Shown here in pieces: positions 34,643 through 43,749 of a DNA stretch of 64,000 nt (position 1 is the first letter of the stretch; the number at the start of each line of letters is the position of its first letter). Source of the stretch: Alkalicoccus luteus (GTDB lineage Bacteria > Bacillota > Bacilli > Bacillales > Salisediminibacteriaceae). The notes below the pieces were generated by a model, which ran no database searches, was not told the origin of the DNA, and saw only the letters and a program-made list of their open reading frames with translations. The stretch lies in NCBI GenBank assembly GCA_052061695.1, contig JBPZEY010000007.1; one strand, given 5' to 3'. The position numbers and the translations under genes are program-made.

Positions 34643-34668
34643 CGCCGCATCGCCGGCGTTTTTTTCGT
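34643..34668 (+). terminator. Sucrose operon terminator
   Basis: A GCGCCG/CCGGCG-type stem with loop CATC is followed by T7, about 15 bases past the sacA stop. Confidence 0.85.
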
Positions 34669-34883
34669 ATCCGCTCTTGTAGAAGCGCGCTCTTTCATTT
34701 CGGAAGGCGGGCACCTCGCGTGCGATACTGGAGCAATGTCGCATGTGGCCGGCTTTATATAACGGTTGCTGGTGCTTGTGTCGGTTTATTCTTGAAAACA
34801 ATCTGTTGCGTTGCATCACTTGCCGCTGGAGTGAAGCAGTTTTCTGAACGGATGCCGAACGCCTCTTTTCTGTTCTCGATCAC
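34669..34883. other. Gene-free stretch between convergent sacA and cheY
   Basis: Nothing convincing is found here. A 64-codon open frame (from GTG near 34720) has no ribosome binding site and runs through the cheY terminator. Confidence 0.5.
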
Positions 34884-34912
34884 AAAAAAGCCGCACTCAG
34901 GAAGAGGCGGCT
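34884..34912 (-). terminator. cheY terminator
   Basis: On the minus strand AGCCGC pairs with GCGGCT and runs into a T6 tract (the A run at 34884-34889), 16 bases past the cheY stop. Confidence 0.85.
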
Positions 34913-34927
34913 AGTCAAGACAGGGAG

Positions 34928-35287
34928 TCAGCTCATCACTTTTTCAAAGGATTCTTTAATGCGTGCTTCATCAAATGGCTTTACGATAAAATCAGAGGCT
35001 CCTTTTTGGATCGCATCGACCACCATCTTCTGCTGTCCCATGGCAGAACACATAATAACCTTGGCATCCGGGTCTAACGCTTTGATTTTTTCCAGTGCCT
35101 CAATACCGTTCATTTCCGGCATCGTAATATCCATCGTTACGAGATCCGGCTTATGCTCCTCATACATAGCGACAGCCTCCAGGCCATTCTCTGCTTCAGC
35201 GACGACTTCGTAGCCGGCATCCGTCACCATCTTTTTTAACGTCATTCGCATAAAAGCTGCATCATCTGTAATCAACAATCGAGTCAT
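34928..35287 (-). CDS. cheY: Chemotaxis response regulator CheY
   Basis: This is a 119-residue single receiver domain closely resembling Gram-positive CheY: ITDDAAFMR at the N-terminus (acidic pair Asp8-Asp9), phospho-acceptor Asp53 in TMDITMPEMNG, CSAMGQQ with the switch serine, and Lys103 in IVKPF. Phosphorylated CheY binds the flagellar switch. I place the start at ATG 35287 behind AGGAGGGAACGAG. It is a stand-alone gene here rather than inside a fla/che operon, and may be a second CheY-like protein. The chemoreceptor at 30-32 kb is not adjacent. Confidence 0.88.
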   Translation of the reverse strand: MTRLLITDDAAFMRMTLKKMVTDAGYEVVAEAENGLEAVAMYEEHKPDLVTMDITMPEMNGIEALEKIKALDPDAKVIMCSAMGQQKMVVDAIQKGASDFIVKPFDEARIKESFEKVMS

Positions 35288-35567
35288 CTCGTTCCCTCCT
35301 GTATAATGAAGATAGAAATTCCCTTTACATAGGTACAAAGGTTTGCTTAAGCTACCCACCTTTGATTCGATAGTCTCTTTTAGTATGCCATAATTAGATG
35401 GATTGCGAAAGAAGTACTGAGTAAAAAGCCTGACTCAGTCAGGGAAGATGACGAACAGACGGCTTTTGCCGAAACTGTTTTCAGATCTGTATTCAAGGGA
35501 AATGAAAGCGGGGAAGGAATTTATATTTCGTCTGGCGAAGTAAACAGGCGTGAGAGGAGCGTACAGA

Positions 35568-36263
35568 ATGGCAGATGCGTTTCAAAATGACTGGCAGCAG
35601 GTGATCGGCGGTGAGCTCGCGAAGGATTACTTTCATGACCTGCGTGCATTTTTAAAAGAGGAATACAAGCAGCAGGCTGTTTTCCCGCCTAAGAACGACA
35701 TTATGAACGCGTTTCATGCTACATCGTTTGAAAAGACTAAGGTTGTGCTGCTCGGTCAGGACCCCTATCACGGCAAAGGACAGGCGCACGGCTTGAGCTT
35801 TTCCGTAAAGCCAGGCGTCAAAGTGCCGCCCTCGCTCGTCAATATTTACAAGGAGCTGGAAGCGGACGTAGGGTGTCCTGCTCCTCAGCACGGACATTTG
35901 CAAAAGTGGGCAGAACAGGGTGTGCTGATGCTGAATACGGTGCTCACCGTAAGGGCTGGAGAGCCGCAGTCTCATCGGGGGAAGGGCTGGGAAACGTTCA
36001 CAAACGAAGTGATCGACCGGCTGAATGAACGGGACACCCCGCTGATCTTCCTTTTATGGGGAAAACCTGCGCAGGAAAAGCGGGAGCGGGTGGATGAGGA
36101 AAAGCATCTCGTGCTGACATCGCCGCACCCGAGTCCATTTTCAGCTAACCGCGGCTTCTTTGGCAGCCGGCCCTTTTCTGCCATCAATGAGAAGCTGCAG
36201 GAATGGGGAAGCGAGCCGATCGACTGGTGTCTGCCGCTCGACCCGGAGGAGGCAAAACGATGA
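35568..36263 (+). CDS. ung: Uracil-DNA glycosylase (family 1)
   Basis: This is a 231-residue enzyme that removes uracil from DNA to start base excision repair. It has the catalytic GQDPYHGKGQAHG (Asp65, His68), LLWGKPAQ and the second motif TSPHPSPFSANRG with the catalytic histidine. I chose the ATG at 35568, 7 bases after AGAGGAG; an in-frame ATG-like start 18 bases upstream lacks this. The stop overlaps the aldo/keto reductase start (ATGA). In B. subtilis ung is grouped with ywdI, ywdJ and ywdK; here ywdI and ywdK follow further downstream, so the cluster appears split by inserted genes. Confidence 0.93.
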   Translation: MADAFQNDWQQVIGGELAKDYFHDLRAFLKEEYKQQAVFPPKNDIMNAFHATSFEKTKVVLLGQDPYHGKGQAHGLSFSVKPGVKVPPSLVNIYKELEADVGCPAPQHGHLQKWAEQGVLMLNTVLTVRAGEPQSHRGKGWETFTNEVIDRLNERDTPLIFLLWGKPAQEKRERVDEEKHLVLTSPHPSPFSANRGFFGSRPFSAINEKLQEWGSEPIDWCLPLDPEEAKR

Positions 36264-37078
36264 AATCATTAGCAGATACGTGGACACTGGCCAACGGCAC
36301 GGAAATGCCGTGTCTCGGTTTTGGTGTGTATAAAGTAGACCAGGAAGAAACAGGGCCTGCCGTTCGGACGGCGATTGAGACCGGCTACCGGCTGATTGAC
36401 ACCGCCTCCTATTATGACAATGAGTCCGAAACAGGGCAGGCCATCCGCGATGTCGGTGTTTCACGTGAAACGTTGTTTCTAACGACGAAGGTGTGGAATA
36501 CCGAGCAGGGCTATGAAGAAACGCTCCGGGCGTTTGAGAAAAGCAGAAAAAAGCTCGGCGTCGATTACGTTGACATGTACTTGATTCACTGGCCCGACAC
36601 CCCGTATCCGGAAACGTGGCGGGCAATCGAAAAGCTGTACCGGGAAGGCTGGATAAGGGCAGCCGGAGTCAGTAATTTCCTCGTCAGGCATTTGCAGCGG
36701 CTGCAGGAAACAGCGGAAATCCAACCGATGGTGAATCAGGTGGAATATCATCCGTGGCTGACCCAGCCCGAGCTTTACAATTACTGCAGAAATAACAACA
36801 TTCAGCTGCAGGCGTGGAGTCCGCTCACCCGGGGACGAAAGCTGAAGGATCCGGAGCTGGTCCGCATGGCCCAAGCTTACAGCAAAACGCCGGCTCAGAT
36901 TATTCTCCGCTGGAACATGCAGCGACACGTTGCGGCAGTGCCCAAATCGGTGACGCCGGAGCGCATTCGTGAAAATGCGGCCATTACCGATTTTGAACTG
37001 AGCAGCGGCGATGTGGATACGATGACCGCCTGGAATGAAGACATGCGGTTTGGCTCCAGTCCGGAAAAATTCGCATAA
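36260..37078 (+). CDS. Aldo/keto reductase
   Basis: This is a 272-residue TIM-barrel NADPH-dependent oxidoreductase of the aldo/keto reductase superfamily. It has the signature GYRLIDTASYYDNE with the catalytic Asp and Tyr (about 46-52), Lys in TTKVWN (about 76), His in IHWPD (about 109), and the cofactor-binding PKSVTPERIREN near the C-terminus. Relatives in Bacillus (YvgN, YtbE) reduce methylglyoxal and other aldehydes. The start is ATG 36260 behind GGAGGAGG, overlapping the ung stop. It is followed by a dehydrogenase gene after 13 bases, so it is part of an operon. Confidence 0.92.
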   Translation: MKSLADTWTLANGTEMPCLGFGVYKVDQEETGPAVRTAIETGYRLIDTASYYDNESETGQAIRDVGVSRETLFLTTKVWNTEQGYEETLRAFEKSRKKLGVDYVDMYLIHWPDTPYPETWRAIEKLYREGWIRAAGVSNFLVRHLQRLQETAEIQPMVNQVEYHPWLTQPELYNYCRNNNIQLQAWSPLTRGRKLKDPELVRMAQAYSKTPAQIILRWNMQRHVAAVPKSVTPERIRENAAITDFELSSGDVDTMTAWNEDMRFGSSPEKFA

Positions 37079-37091
37079 AAGGAGAGAGAGC

Positions 37092-37958
37092 ATGAAGGAT
37101 GTCGGTTTTATTGGAACGGGAGTGATGGGAGCGAGTATGGCAGGGCATCTGATGGAAGCCGGCTATACGCTCCACGTTTACACCCGCACAAAAGAAAAAG
37201 CAGACAAGCTGGTGCAAAACGGGGCCGTCTGGCATAATACACCGGCAGAATTGGCGCAGCACACGGACGCCCTCATCACGATGGTGGGCTACCCAGAGGA
37301 TGTTGAGGCGCTCTATTTTGGAGAGGCGGGACTGATCCGGCAGGCAAAGCAGGGAGCACTGCTAATCGACATGACAACATCCAGTCCGCTGCTCGCCGAA
37401 AAAATTGCCGCTGAAGCAGAAGCTGCAGGCCTGCATGCACTGGACGCACCGGTTTCAGGAGGCGACGTCGGTGCCAGAAACGCCGAGCTTGCTATTATGT
37501 GCGGCGGAAGCGCCCGGGCCTTTACGCTCGGTGAAGCACTGTTTCGCATCATGGGGAAAAAAATCGAGCACTTCGGAGCTGCGGGATCGGGCCAGTTTAC
37601 GAAAATGGCGAATCAGATCGCTGTTGCCGGCACCATGCTTGGGGTCGCGGAGTCATTAGCATTTGCAGAAAAAGCAGGACTCGATCCGGAGCAGGTGCTG
37701 CAGACGATTGAAACAGGCGCTGCGGGCAGCTTTTCGCTGACCAAACTTGGGCGCCGCATGATCGCTGATGATATGGAGCCAGGCTTTTATATTAAGCATT
37801 TTATTAAGGACATGTCGATCGCGCTGCAGGCAGCCGAGGAGCTGAAGCTAGAGCTTCCGGGACTGCAGCTGGCCCGCAAGCTGTACGGACAGCTGGCTGA
37901 AAACGGCCGCGCGGACGAAGGCACGCAGGCGCTGATCCGCTGGTATGAGGGCGGCTGA
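37092..37958 (+). CDS. NAD(P)-dependent beta-hydroxyacid dehydrogenase family protein
   Basis: This is a 288-residue protein of the 3-hydroxyisobutyrate/6-phosphogluconate dehydrogenase-like family (also tartronate semialdehyde reductase and glyoxylate reductase). It has the Rossmann start VGFIGTGVMGASMAGHL (4-20), the substrate motif DAPVSGGDVGARNAELA (about 118-134) and the catalytic lysine region GQFTKMANQI (about 169-178). The substrate cannot be named from sequence. The start is ATG 37092, 7 bases after AAAGGAG. The sensor kinase gene follows after 8 bases. Confidence 0.9.
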   Translation: MKDVGFIGTGVMGASMAGHLMEAGYTLHVYTRTKEKADKLVQNGAVWHNTPAELAQHTDALITMVGYPEDVEALYFGEAGLIRQAKQGALLIDMTTSSPLLAEKIAAEAEAAGLHALDAPVSGGDVGARNAELAIMCGGSARAFTLGEALFRIMGKKIEHFGAAGSGQFTKMANQIAVAGTMLGVAESLAFAEKAGLDPEQVLQTIETGAAGSFSLTKLGRRMIADDMEPGFYIKHFIKDMSIALQAAEELKLELPGLQLARKLYGQLAENGRADEGTQALIRWYEGG

Positions 37959-37966
37959 CCAGGATT

Positions 37967-40063
37967 ATGAAAAGAAGACTCAGTCACCAGCTTTTTATTT
38001 TTATGCTGCTCGTGTCTGTGCTCCCGATGCTCCTCATCGCTGTTATCGGCTATACTTCTCAAAAGGAAGAGCTGACGCGGCAGGTGGAGCGGGAGCTGCG
38101 GCAGCAGAGCAGTCAGATCACGGCCGAAACGGCCCGTTACTTAGAAGACAGGCTGGCAGATACCCGCTACCTGGCAGAAAATGACGTGCTCCGCAATCCG
38201 TTTTCAACGGCAACGGAAATGCGGGAGCAGCTCAATCAGTTTCTGGACGTTCATACCCGCTATGACGATGTTTTCATCATTCATCCCCGCGGTATCGTAC
38301 TGACGGATGGACGAAGCGGCCTTTACGGACAGGACGTAAGCGGCCGTCCCTGGTTTCAGCAGGTGCTTGCCGGCAGCGCACAAGTATCCTCGATTTACCG
38401 CTCACCGCTGCTGGATGAAGTAGTGCTTGCCTTTGCAGCTCCGGTATACGATGAGGACAATGAACTGGTCCGGATGCTGCTGCCGATCTTTACGATCCAA
38501 AACTTTCAGGAGGACATCAGCGGGTTTATTCAAAGCAGCGATGCCGGCTACGCGATGCTGATGGACAGCGGCGGGGAGCTCCTGTCGCATCCGGACGAAT
38601 CACTTGTGCTGGAAGAAGCCTACTTGGATGATGACATGCTTTCAGCTGCTTCAGAAGGTGCCATTGTCTCGACAGACAGCGGTGAACTGGTATCAGTAGC
38701 CGAGATAGACAGCTTTCCCGGCTTTGAACAAAGCTGGTATCTGGGTGTCGCAGCAGATGAGCAGGTGCTGCAGACGCCGTTGATGAACCTGATGATCAGC
38801 TACGTTGCCGGCTTCGGCTTTGTGCTCGGGCTGCTTATCATCGCTGTCTACTGGCTTGCAGAGCGGCTGACGAATCCCGTGCGGCAGCTCGTCCGCAAAT
38901 CGCGGGCGCTAGCTTCCGGAGAGCGGGAAGAGGAAGCCTTTCACGGCCACTACCGGGAAATGATGGAGCTGAACCGGTCGTTCGATGCGATGGCCACAAA
39001 GCTGCAGGAACGGGAGGCCTTTCACCGGCGCTCAACGCTTGCGCTTGAATCAAGTGACAACGGGGTTTTTGCCTTCGACCGGAAAACAGGCGCCATCACG
39101 CTTTGGAACCGGACGAGTGCGTTTATGTTTGGCGTACCGGCTGAAGAAGCTGTAAGTATCGATGCGCTGATGGTACATTCAAGTGCCTTTCGGCAGATGT
39201 CAGATCAAATCTCGTTTAACAGCGTCAGCGAACAGCAGGTTACGCTGCAGGCAGAAGGGGAAACAAGGATACATAGCGTGCTGACGGCGCCGTTGCCGAC
39301 AAAAGAACAAGAAGAGCTGCTCGTCATGTGCTACGACGTTACCGATCGACAGACCGCCGAGCAGGAGATGATCCGTTCGGAAAAGCTGAAGGTGGTGGCT
39401 CAGATGGCGGCAGGCTTTGCCCATGAGGTGCGTAACCCGCTTACCACGATCCGCGGCTTTATCCAGCTCAATCATCAAAACCGTACGCTTATGAGCGACG
39501 CCTCCTACCAGCTTGTGATCGACGAAATTGACCGGGTGAATACGATTATCCATGAACTGCTGGATACAGCTGATCCGGATGCAGATTCTGCACGGAGAAT
39601 CACCGACGTCAATCAAGTCATCCGGGATGTGATCACGCTGCAGGAATCCCAGCTGCGATCGAAGGGCATCAGCTGGCAGCTGATGCTCGATCCTAAGCTT
39701 CCGGAGGCGCACGTGAATCGGAACAAGCTGAAGCAGGTGCTCGTCAATTTGGTTCAAAATGCTGTGGAAGCGATGCCGGACGGCGGAGAGCTTCGTATGA
39801 TGACCGATTGGGAAGACGGCGCCATGCTCGTTGGAATTGAAGATACGGGAATCGGCATGGAGCAGCCGGTGATTGACCGGCTCGGCACGCCGTTCTTTAC
39901 GCGCAAAGCGACAGGCACAGGGCTTGGCCTGACGATGAGCTTTCGTTACGTGGAAGAGATGAACGGGCACATGTCCATTATGTCCCGTCCGGGAGAAGGA
40001 TCTTTGTTTACCCTCCGGCTCCCGGCAGCCGTATCAGAAAGGCATGCTGCTTTAAGTGAGTAG
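37967..40063 (+). CDS. Membrane sensor histidine kinase, sporulation-kinase-like core
   Basis: This is a 698-residue kinase. The order is: first membrane segment about 9-28; extracellular double-CACHE-like sensor about 30-265; second membrane segment about 271-293; HAMP about 294-345; PAS about 355-465; HisKA with His486 in GFAHEVRNPLTTIRGF; and ATPase with NAVEAMPDGG and GTGLGLT (to about 690). The HEVRNPLTTIRGF box is typical of the KinA-E sporulation kinases that feed Spo0F, so it may act in that relay, but its large extracellular sensor is more like KinD or unrelated kinases. No response regulator gene is adjacent. The ribosome binding site (AGGATT) is weak; translation may be coupled to the gene 8 bases upstream. 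Confidence 0.88.
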   Translation: MKRRLSHQLFIFMLLVSVLPMLLIAVIGYTSQKEELTRQVERELRQQSSQITAETARYLEDRLADTRYLAENDVLRNPFSTATEMREQLNQFLDVHTRYDDVFIIHPRGIVLTDGRSGLYGQDVSGRPWFQQVLAGSAQVSSIYRSPLLDEVVLAFAAPVYDEDNELVRMLLPIFTIQNFQEDISGFIQSSDAGYAMLMDSGGELLSHPDESLVLEEAYLDDDMLSAASEGAIVSTDSGELVSVAEIDSFPGFEQSWYLGVAADEQVLQTPLMNLMISYVAGFGFVLGLLIIAVYWLAERLTNPVRQLVRKSRALASGEREEEAFHGHYREMMELNRSFDAMATKLQEREAFHRRSTLALESSDNGVFAFDRKTGAITLWNRTSAFMFGVPAEEAVSIDALMVHSSAFRQMSDQISFNSVSEQQVTLQAEGETRIHSVLTAPLPTKEQEELLVMCYDVTDRQTAEQEMIRSEKLKVVAQMAAGFAHEVRNPLTTIRGFIQLNHQNRTLMSDASYQLVIDEIDRVNTIIHELLDTADPDADSARRITDVNQVIRDVITLQESQLRSKGISWQLMLDPKLPEAHVNRNKLKQVLVNLVQNAVEAMPDGGELRMMTDWEDGAMLVGIEDTGIGMEQPVIDRLGTPFFTRKATGTGLGLTMSFRYVEEMNGHMSIMSRPGEGSLFTLRLPAAVSERHAALSE

Positions 40064-40121
40064 AACGATCATGGTATCTTTAACACAGTGTTTAAAAATG
40101 ACAACAATTGAGGTGACCGAG

Positions 40122-42614
40122 ATGAAAAAAGCATTAGTTGCAGGAGCAACGGGGCTTGTCGGACGACAGCTCACCGAAAAGCTCCTTGAACAGAACGCGT
40201 ACGATAACGTCAGGCTGTTAACGAGAAGGCGCACACCGTTTCATGATCATGAAAACGTCACAGAGCATGTCGTCGATTTTGATGCCCTCGAGCAGTATGC
40301 AGAAGCGTTTGAAGGGGTGGACGATGTGTTTATCGCCCTCGGCTCCACGATTAAAAAAGCCGGGTCCCGCGAAAACTTTATGCAGGTCGACTACTTATAT
40401 CCGCTGAAAATAGCGGAGCTTGCCAATAAACATAACTGCGGCCGGGTCCTCGCGGTATCTGCAATGGGAGCGGACCGGGAATCCCGCTTTTTCTATAATC
40501 AGGTAAAGGGCAGCATGGAGGAAGCACTCATGGCACTGGAGCTGCCGACACTGCACATCATTCGTCCATCCCTGCTGACGGGAGAGCGGTATGAGTTCAG
40601 GCTCGGTGAAAAATCAGCTGAAATGCTGACGAAGCCGGTAAAAGGCTGGTTGAAGGGCCCGCTGCAGAAGCTGGCGCCGATCGAAGCATCCGTCGTAGCA
40701 GAAGCAATGGCGCTGATCGCACAGTCCGAAAGCCGCGGTCTGCACGTGTTTGAAAACGAAGACCTGCACCGTATCGGCACAGCGGTCCGCGGAGGAGGCA
40801 GCTCTAAGGAAGGGCGCTACCGGCAGACGTGGAATCTGGACTCGATCTTTAAGGGCGGAAGCAGCTCCAAGCAGTTCGCTCAGTTTTTAACGAACACCGA
40901 AACGGATCTGTCCACGATGAAGCTGAAGCTGGAGAAAGCAGCGGCGAAAGATGCTCCTGATCCGGAAGAGTGGGCGTATGCGATTGAGCGGCTGCAGACA
41001 GTCGGCATGAAGGTGCGTGAAGTAAACGCCTTCGTCAGCTGTCTGACAGCTCAGGACGTGCACGATAAAGAAGCGCGCCGGCTCGGCGGAAAGACAAAAG
41101 AGCTGGCATCGCTTTATCGTCAGCTTTTCTCCATCGTCGACGAGCAGCTGCTTCAGTTTACAGATGCGCAGTGGCATACGTTTATGGAGCAGGAAACGAT
41201 GCAGAAAATTGCAGAAAACCTGCAGGAACGCCGCGATCTGGCGAAAGAAAAACTTCCATCTGAGCAGGAGCAGCTGATTCAAAAGCTGTCAACGGACGGC
41301 TATCACGCATGGGGCGAGCTTTACAACACGATCGTCGGCCGCATGAAGGTGGATATTCGCGAAAAAGGCATAAAGCGCAGCTATTCCGTCGGGCAGGCTG
41401 CCAATAAAATGTCTGATAAAAACCGGGCGGTCAGACGCCACGTTTTCCGCCAGTTCGAACAGGCCTGGGAAAAGGAAGCGGAGCTGTTTACAAGCTCGCT
41501 GAACCACCTTGCCGGATTCCGTCTCGCTTCGTATGAAGCACGCGGCTGGGAAAATGTGCTGAAGGAACCGCTCATGATCAACCGCATGAAGCAGGAAACA
41601 CTCGATACGATGTGGGAAACAATTGAGCATAACAAATCACTTTTCACCGGCTACTTGAACCGCAAGGCAGAGCTTCTCGGTGTCGAAAAGCTGGCAATGT
41701 ACGACGTCAGCGCACCGCTCACAAAGGAAGTGCCGCAGGTATCGTTTGATGATGCGGCAGATATGATTATCGAGCAGTTTGGCCGCTTCAGCCCGGAAAT
41801 GGCTGCATTTGCGGAAAAGGCGTTCAAAGAAGAATGGATCGAAGCGGAAAATCGCGACGGAAAGCGTCCGGGAGGTTTTTGCACGAGTTTCCCTATCCGC
41901 GAGCAGTCCCGTATTTTCATGACCTATGACGGATCGGCTTCGAACGTGGCGACGCTTGCGCATGAGCTAGGACACGCCTATCATCAGCACGTCATGAACG
42001 ACATGCCGTATATGGCGCAGGGATATGCGATGAACGTGGCGGAAACAGCGTCTACGTTTGCAGAAATGATCGTTGCCGATGCATCCGTCAAGCAGGCATC
42101 ATCACGCAAAGAAAAGCTGCAGCTGCTGGATGACAAATTAAACAGAAGCGTGGCCTTCTTCATGAACATCCATTCACGTTTTCTGTTTGAAACCCGTTTT
42201 TACGAAGAGCGGAAGAACGGACTGGTCAGCCAGGAGCGTCTCAATGAACTGATGACGGAAGCGCAGAAAGAAGCCTATCAGGATTCACTGAGTGAGTACT
42301 CGCCGATGTTCTGGGCATCGAAGCTTCACTTCCATATCACCGGCGTTCCGTTTTACAACTTCCCGTACACCTTCGGCTACTTGTTCAGCATGGGCATCTA
42401 TGCACGTGCCGCAGAAGAAGGAACGTCGTTTGAAGCGAAGTACACGGAGCTGCTTCGAGATACAGGCAGGCTGGACGTCGAAACACTCGCCCATAAACAC
42501 CTCGGTGAAGATATCACAAAGCCGGATTTCTGGCAGAAGGCCATCGACTTTCTGAAAGAGGACGTTGAAACGTTTATGAAGCTGTCTGAAGAAGAGCTCA
42601 GCAGTAAAAAATAA
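40122..42614 (+). CDS. Fusion of an NAD(P)-binding (SDR-like) domain to an M3 family oligoendopeptidase
   Basis: One 830-residue frame contains two usually separate proteins. Residues 1-219 are an atypical SDR/NAD(P)H-binding protein (VAGATGLVG at 6-14, VSAMGAD, Tyr in FFYNQVKGSMEEAL). Residues about 232-830 are a complete M3 metallopeptidase of the PepF type, starting YRQTWNLDSIF and carrying the zinc site HELGH (614-618) with ETASTFAE behind it. The joint (residues 220-231) is Gly/Ser-rich (AVRGGGSSKEG). In the DNA the joint holds GGAGGAGG (40791-40798), followed 7 bases later by AAG, exactly where a peptidase start codon would lie. I chose ATG 40122 behind GAGGTGACC. A recent fusion or a sequencing error are both possible. 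Confidence 0.85.
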   Translation: MKKALVAGATGLVGRQLTEKLLEQNAYDNVRLLTRRRTPFHDHENVTEHVVDFDALEQYAEAFEGVDDVFIALGSTIKKAGSRENFMQVDYLYPLKIAELANKHNCGRVLAVSAMGADRESRFFYNQVKGSMEEALMALELPTLHIIRPSLLTGERYEFRLGEKSAEMLTKPVKGWLKGPLQKLAPIEASVVAEAMALIAQSESRGLHVFENEDLHRIGTAVRGGGSSKEGRYRQTWNLDSIFKGGSSSKQFAQFLTNTETDLSTMKLKLEKAAAKDAPDPEEWAYAIERLQTVGMKVREVNAFVSCLTAQDVHDKEARRLGGKTKELASLYRQLFSIVDEQLLQFTDAQWHTFMEQETMQKIAENLQERRDLAKEKLPSEQEQLIQKLSTDGYHAWGELYNTIVGRMKVDIREKGIKRSYSVGQAANKMSDKNRAVRRHVFRQFEQAWEKEAELFTSSLNHLAGFRLASYEARGWENVLKEPLMINRMKQETLDTMWETIEHNKSLFTGYLNRKAELLGVEKLAMYDVSAPLTKEVPQVSFDDAADMIIEQFGRFSPEMAAFAEKAFKEEWIEAENRDGKRPGGFCTSFPIREQSRIFMTYDGSASNVATLAHELGHAYHQHVMNDMPYMAQGYAMNVAETASTFAEMIVADASVKQASSRKEKLQLLDDKLNRSVAFFMNIHSRFLFETRFYEERKNGLVSQERLNELMTEAQKEAYQDSLSEYSPMFWASKLHFHITGVPFYNFPYTFGYLFSMGIYARAAEEGTSFEAKYTELLRDTGRLDVETLAHKHLGEDITKPDFWQKAIDFLKEDVETFMKLSEEELSSKK

Positions 42615-42627
42615 TGACGCATCAATC

Positions 42628-42657
42628 AGCCGTCCCGGTATCGATACCGGGACGGCT
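42628..42657. terminator. Palindromic terminator-like hairpin after the fusion gene
   Basis: This is a perfect 30-base palindrome (AGCCGTCCCGGTATC and its complement), followed by GTTCTGTCTTT on the plus strand. The T run is weak, so termination may be partial and ywdI could still be reached. Confidence 0.7.
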
Positions 42658-42726
42658 GTTCTGTCTTTCGTTTTGAACAGGAAAAGAGTACAATAAGAGC
42701 CGGGAACGAAAGGAGCGGAAACTGCA

Positions 42727-43026
42727 ATGGATATACCGGCAAAACTGGTGATCGAAAAAATGGAATCGGAGCTTGCCAAGCTGAAGCAGAGCATGAGCGG
42801 GGAGACAGCAACGTCCTACCGGGATCATGCCCAGTCGTTGAAAACGTACTGCGAGCTGCTGCTGGAGTCGCAGCACACCGGCACCTATTATAAAGCGGAA
42901 CCGGTGCGTCATGCGACACCAGAGCAGGTGAAAAAGCAGGCCGCTCCGGCGCAAGAGCCGGAGAAGCGGAGCAGCTTTTATGATGATGGCGATAAGCCGG
43001 ACAGCGACAGCCTGTTTGATTTTTAG
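42727..43026 (+). CDS. ywdI: YwdI family protein
   Basis: This is a 99-residue hydrophilic protein resembling YwdI (DUF5327): an N-terminal helical half (KLVIEKMESELAKLKQSM, then RDHAQSLKTYCELLL) and a charged C-terminal tail ending DSDSLFDF. The function is unknown. In B. subtilis it is encoded next to ung and ywdK, matching the neighbourhood here. GAAAGGAGCGGAAACTGCA precedes the ATG. Its last four bases overlap the 3-prime end of the convergent acetyltransferase gene. Confidence 0.8.
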   Translation: MDIPAKLVIEKMESELAKLKQSMSGETATSYRDHAQSLKTYCELLLESQHTGTYYKAEPVRHATPEQVKKQAAPAQEPEKRSSFYDDGDKPDSDSLFDF

Positions 43027-43649
43027 CGGTTAACGTCCGGGTTGCGCCATTCGACGAGCACGGCGTAGTTATGAGATTCATCGTCTTCCACATAGCCGGG
43101 CAGCGGCTGGACCGCCGTGAGCCCTTGACGAAGCATGAAGCTTAAGACGAGGTCGTGGATGCGTCCTGCCGCGACCTCCTGCATGTACTGCCCGGGTGAG
43201 AGACGGTCTGCCCATTCGCGGTAGCCGGGAATGCGGCAGCCTGCTACATAACGCGCCAGCCCGAGCCCTCGGACGAGCTGTTTGCGCTGTTCATACAGAG
43301 CAGAAGCAACGCCCCGCCCGCGGTAATCCGGCCGGACGCACACATCAATGCCGTAAAGCGTATCGCCGTTCGGGTCATGTGTGCCACGGATGTAGCCGTG
43401 ATCGGCAACCTCATCCCACGTGTGCGATCCCTCATGCAAGGTCGTAATAAGCGACGTAGCCGACCCGGCAGGCGCACCGTTGTAAAAAGCGATCATCCCG
43501 CCTTCAGGGAAGGTGGCAGCGTGCGCTTCAATGTGAGCGCGCGACCACCACAGCTCCTCTGGAAAAGGCGGAGGAAAAGCTTCTTTCTGAATCAGCAGCA
43601 ATTCATTATAATCATCAAGCGTATATGGCCGTATGTCGATAGAGGACAA
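43023..43649 (-). CDS. GNAT family N-acetyltransferase
   Basis: This is a 208-residue acetyltransferase of the GNAT fold that uses acetyl-CoA. The acetyl-CoA-binding motif A is GIDVCVRPDYRGRGVASALYEQRKQLV, with the R-x-x-G-R/V pyrophosphate loop (about 105-114). The N-terminal start SIDIRPYTLDDYNELLLIQ is typical of the fold. The substrate is unknown. The start is TTG at 43649 behind AAAGGAGGGGACG. It converges with ywdI, overlapping by four bases, and diverges from ywdK, with about 100 bases for two promoters. Confidence 0.85.
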   Translation of the reverse strand: MSSIDIRPYTLDDYNELLLIQKEAFPPPFPEELWWSRAHIEAHAATFPEGGMIAFYNGAPAGSATSLITTLHEGSHTWDEVADHGYIRGTHDPNGDTLYGIDVCVRPDYRGRGVASALYEQRKQLVRGLGLARYVAGCRIPGYREWADRLSPGQYMQEVAAGRIHDLVLSFMLRQGLTAVQPLPGYVEDDESHNYAVLVEWRNPDVNR

Positions 43650-43749
43650 ACCGTCCCCTCCTTTCAGAATCAGTCTGTGTGCCTATTATAGTAGGGAGAA
43701 GGGACCTTCGCAAAGGAAAACCTCAGCCAGGAAAGGGAGTTTACTCGCA

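Noticed and set aside
33551..34819. Long minus-strand open frame (422 codons) opposite sacA
   Set aside because: It is a shadow of the sacA coding frame: no start signal, low-complexity antisense composition and no family resemblance.
34720..34914. 64-codon open frame between sacA and cheY
   Set aside because: It has no ribosome binding site and it crosses the cheY terminator.
39200..39970. Minus-strand open frame (256 codons) opposite the sensor kinase
   Set aside because: It is antisense to a well supported kinase gene and has no start signal or family.
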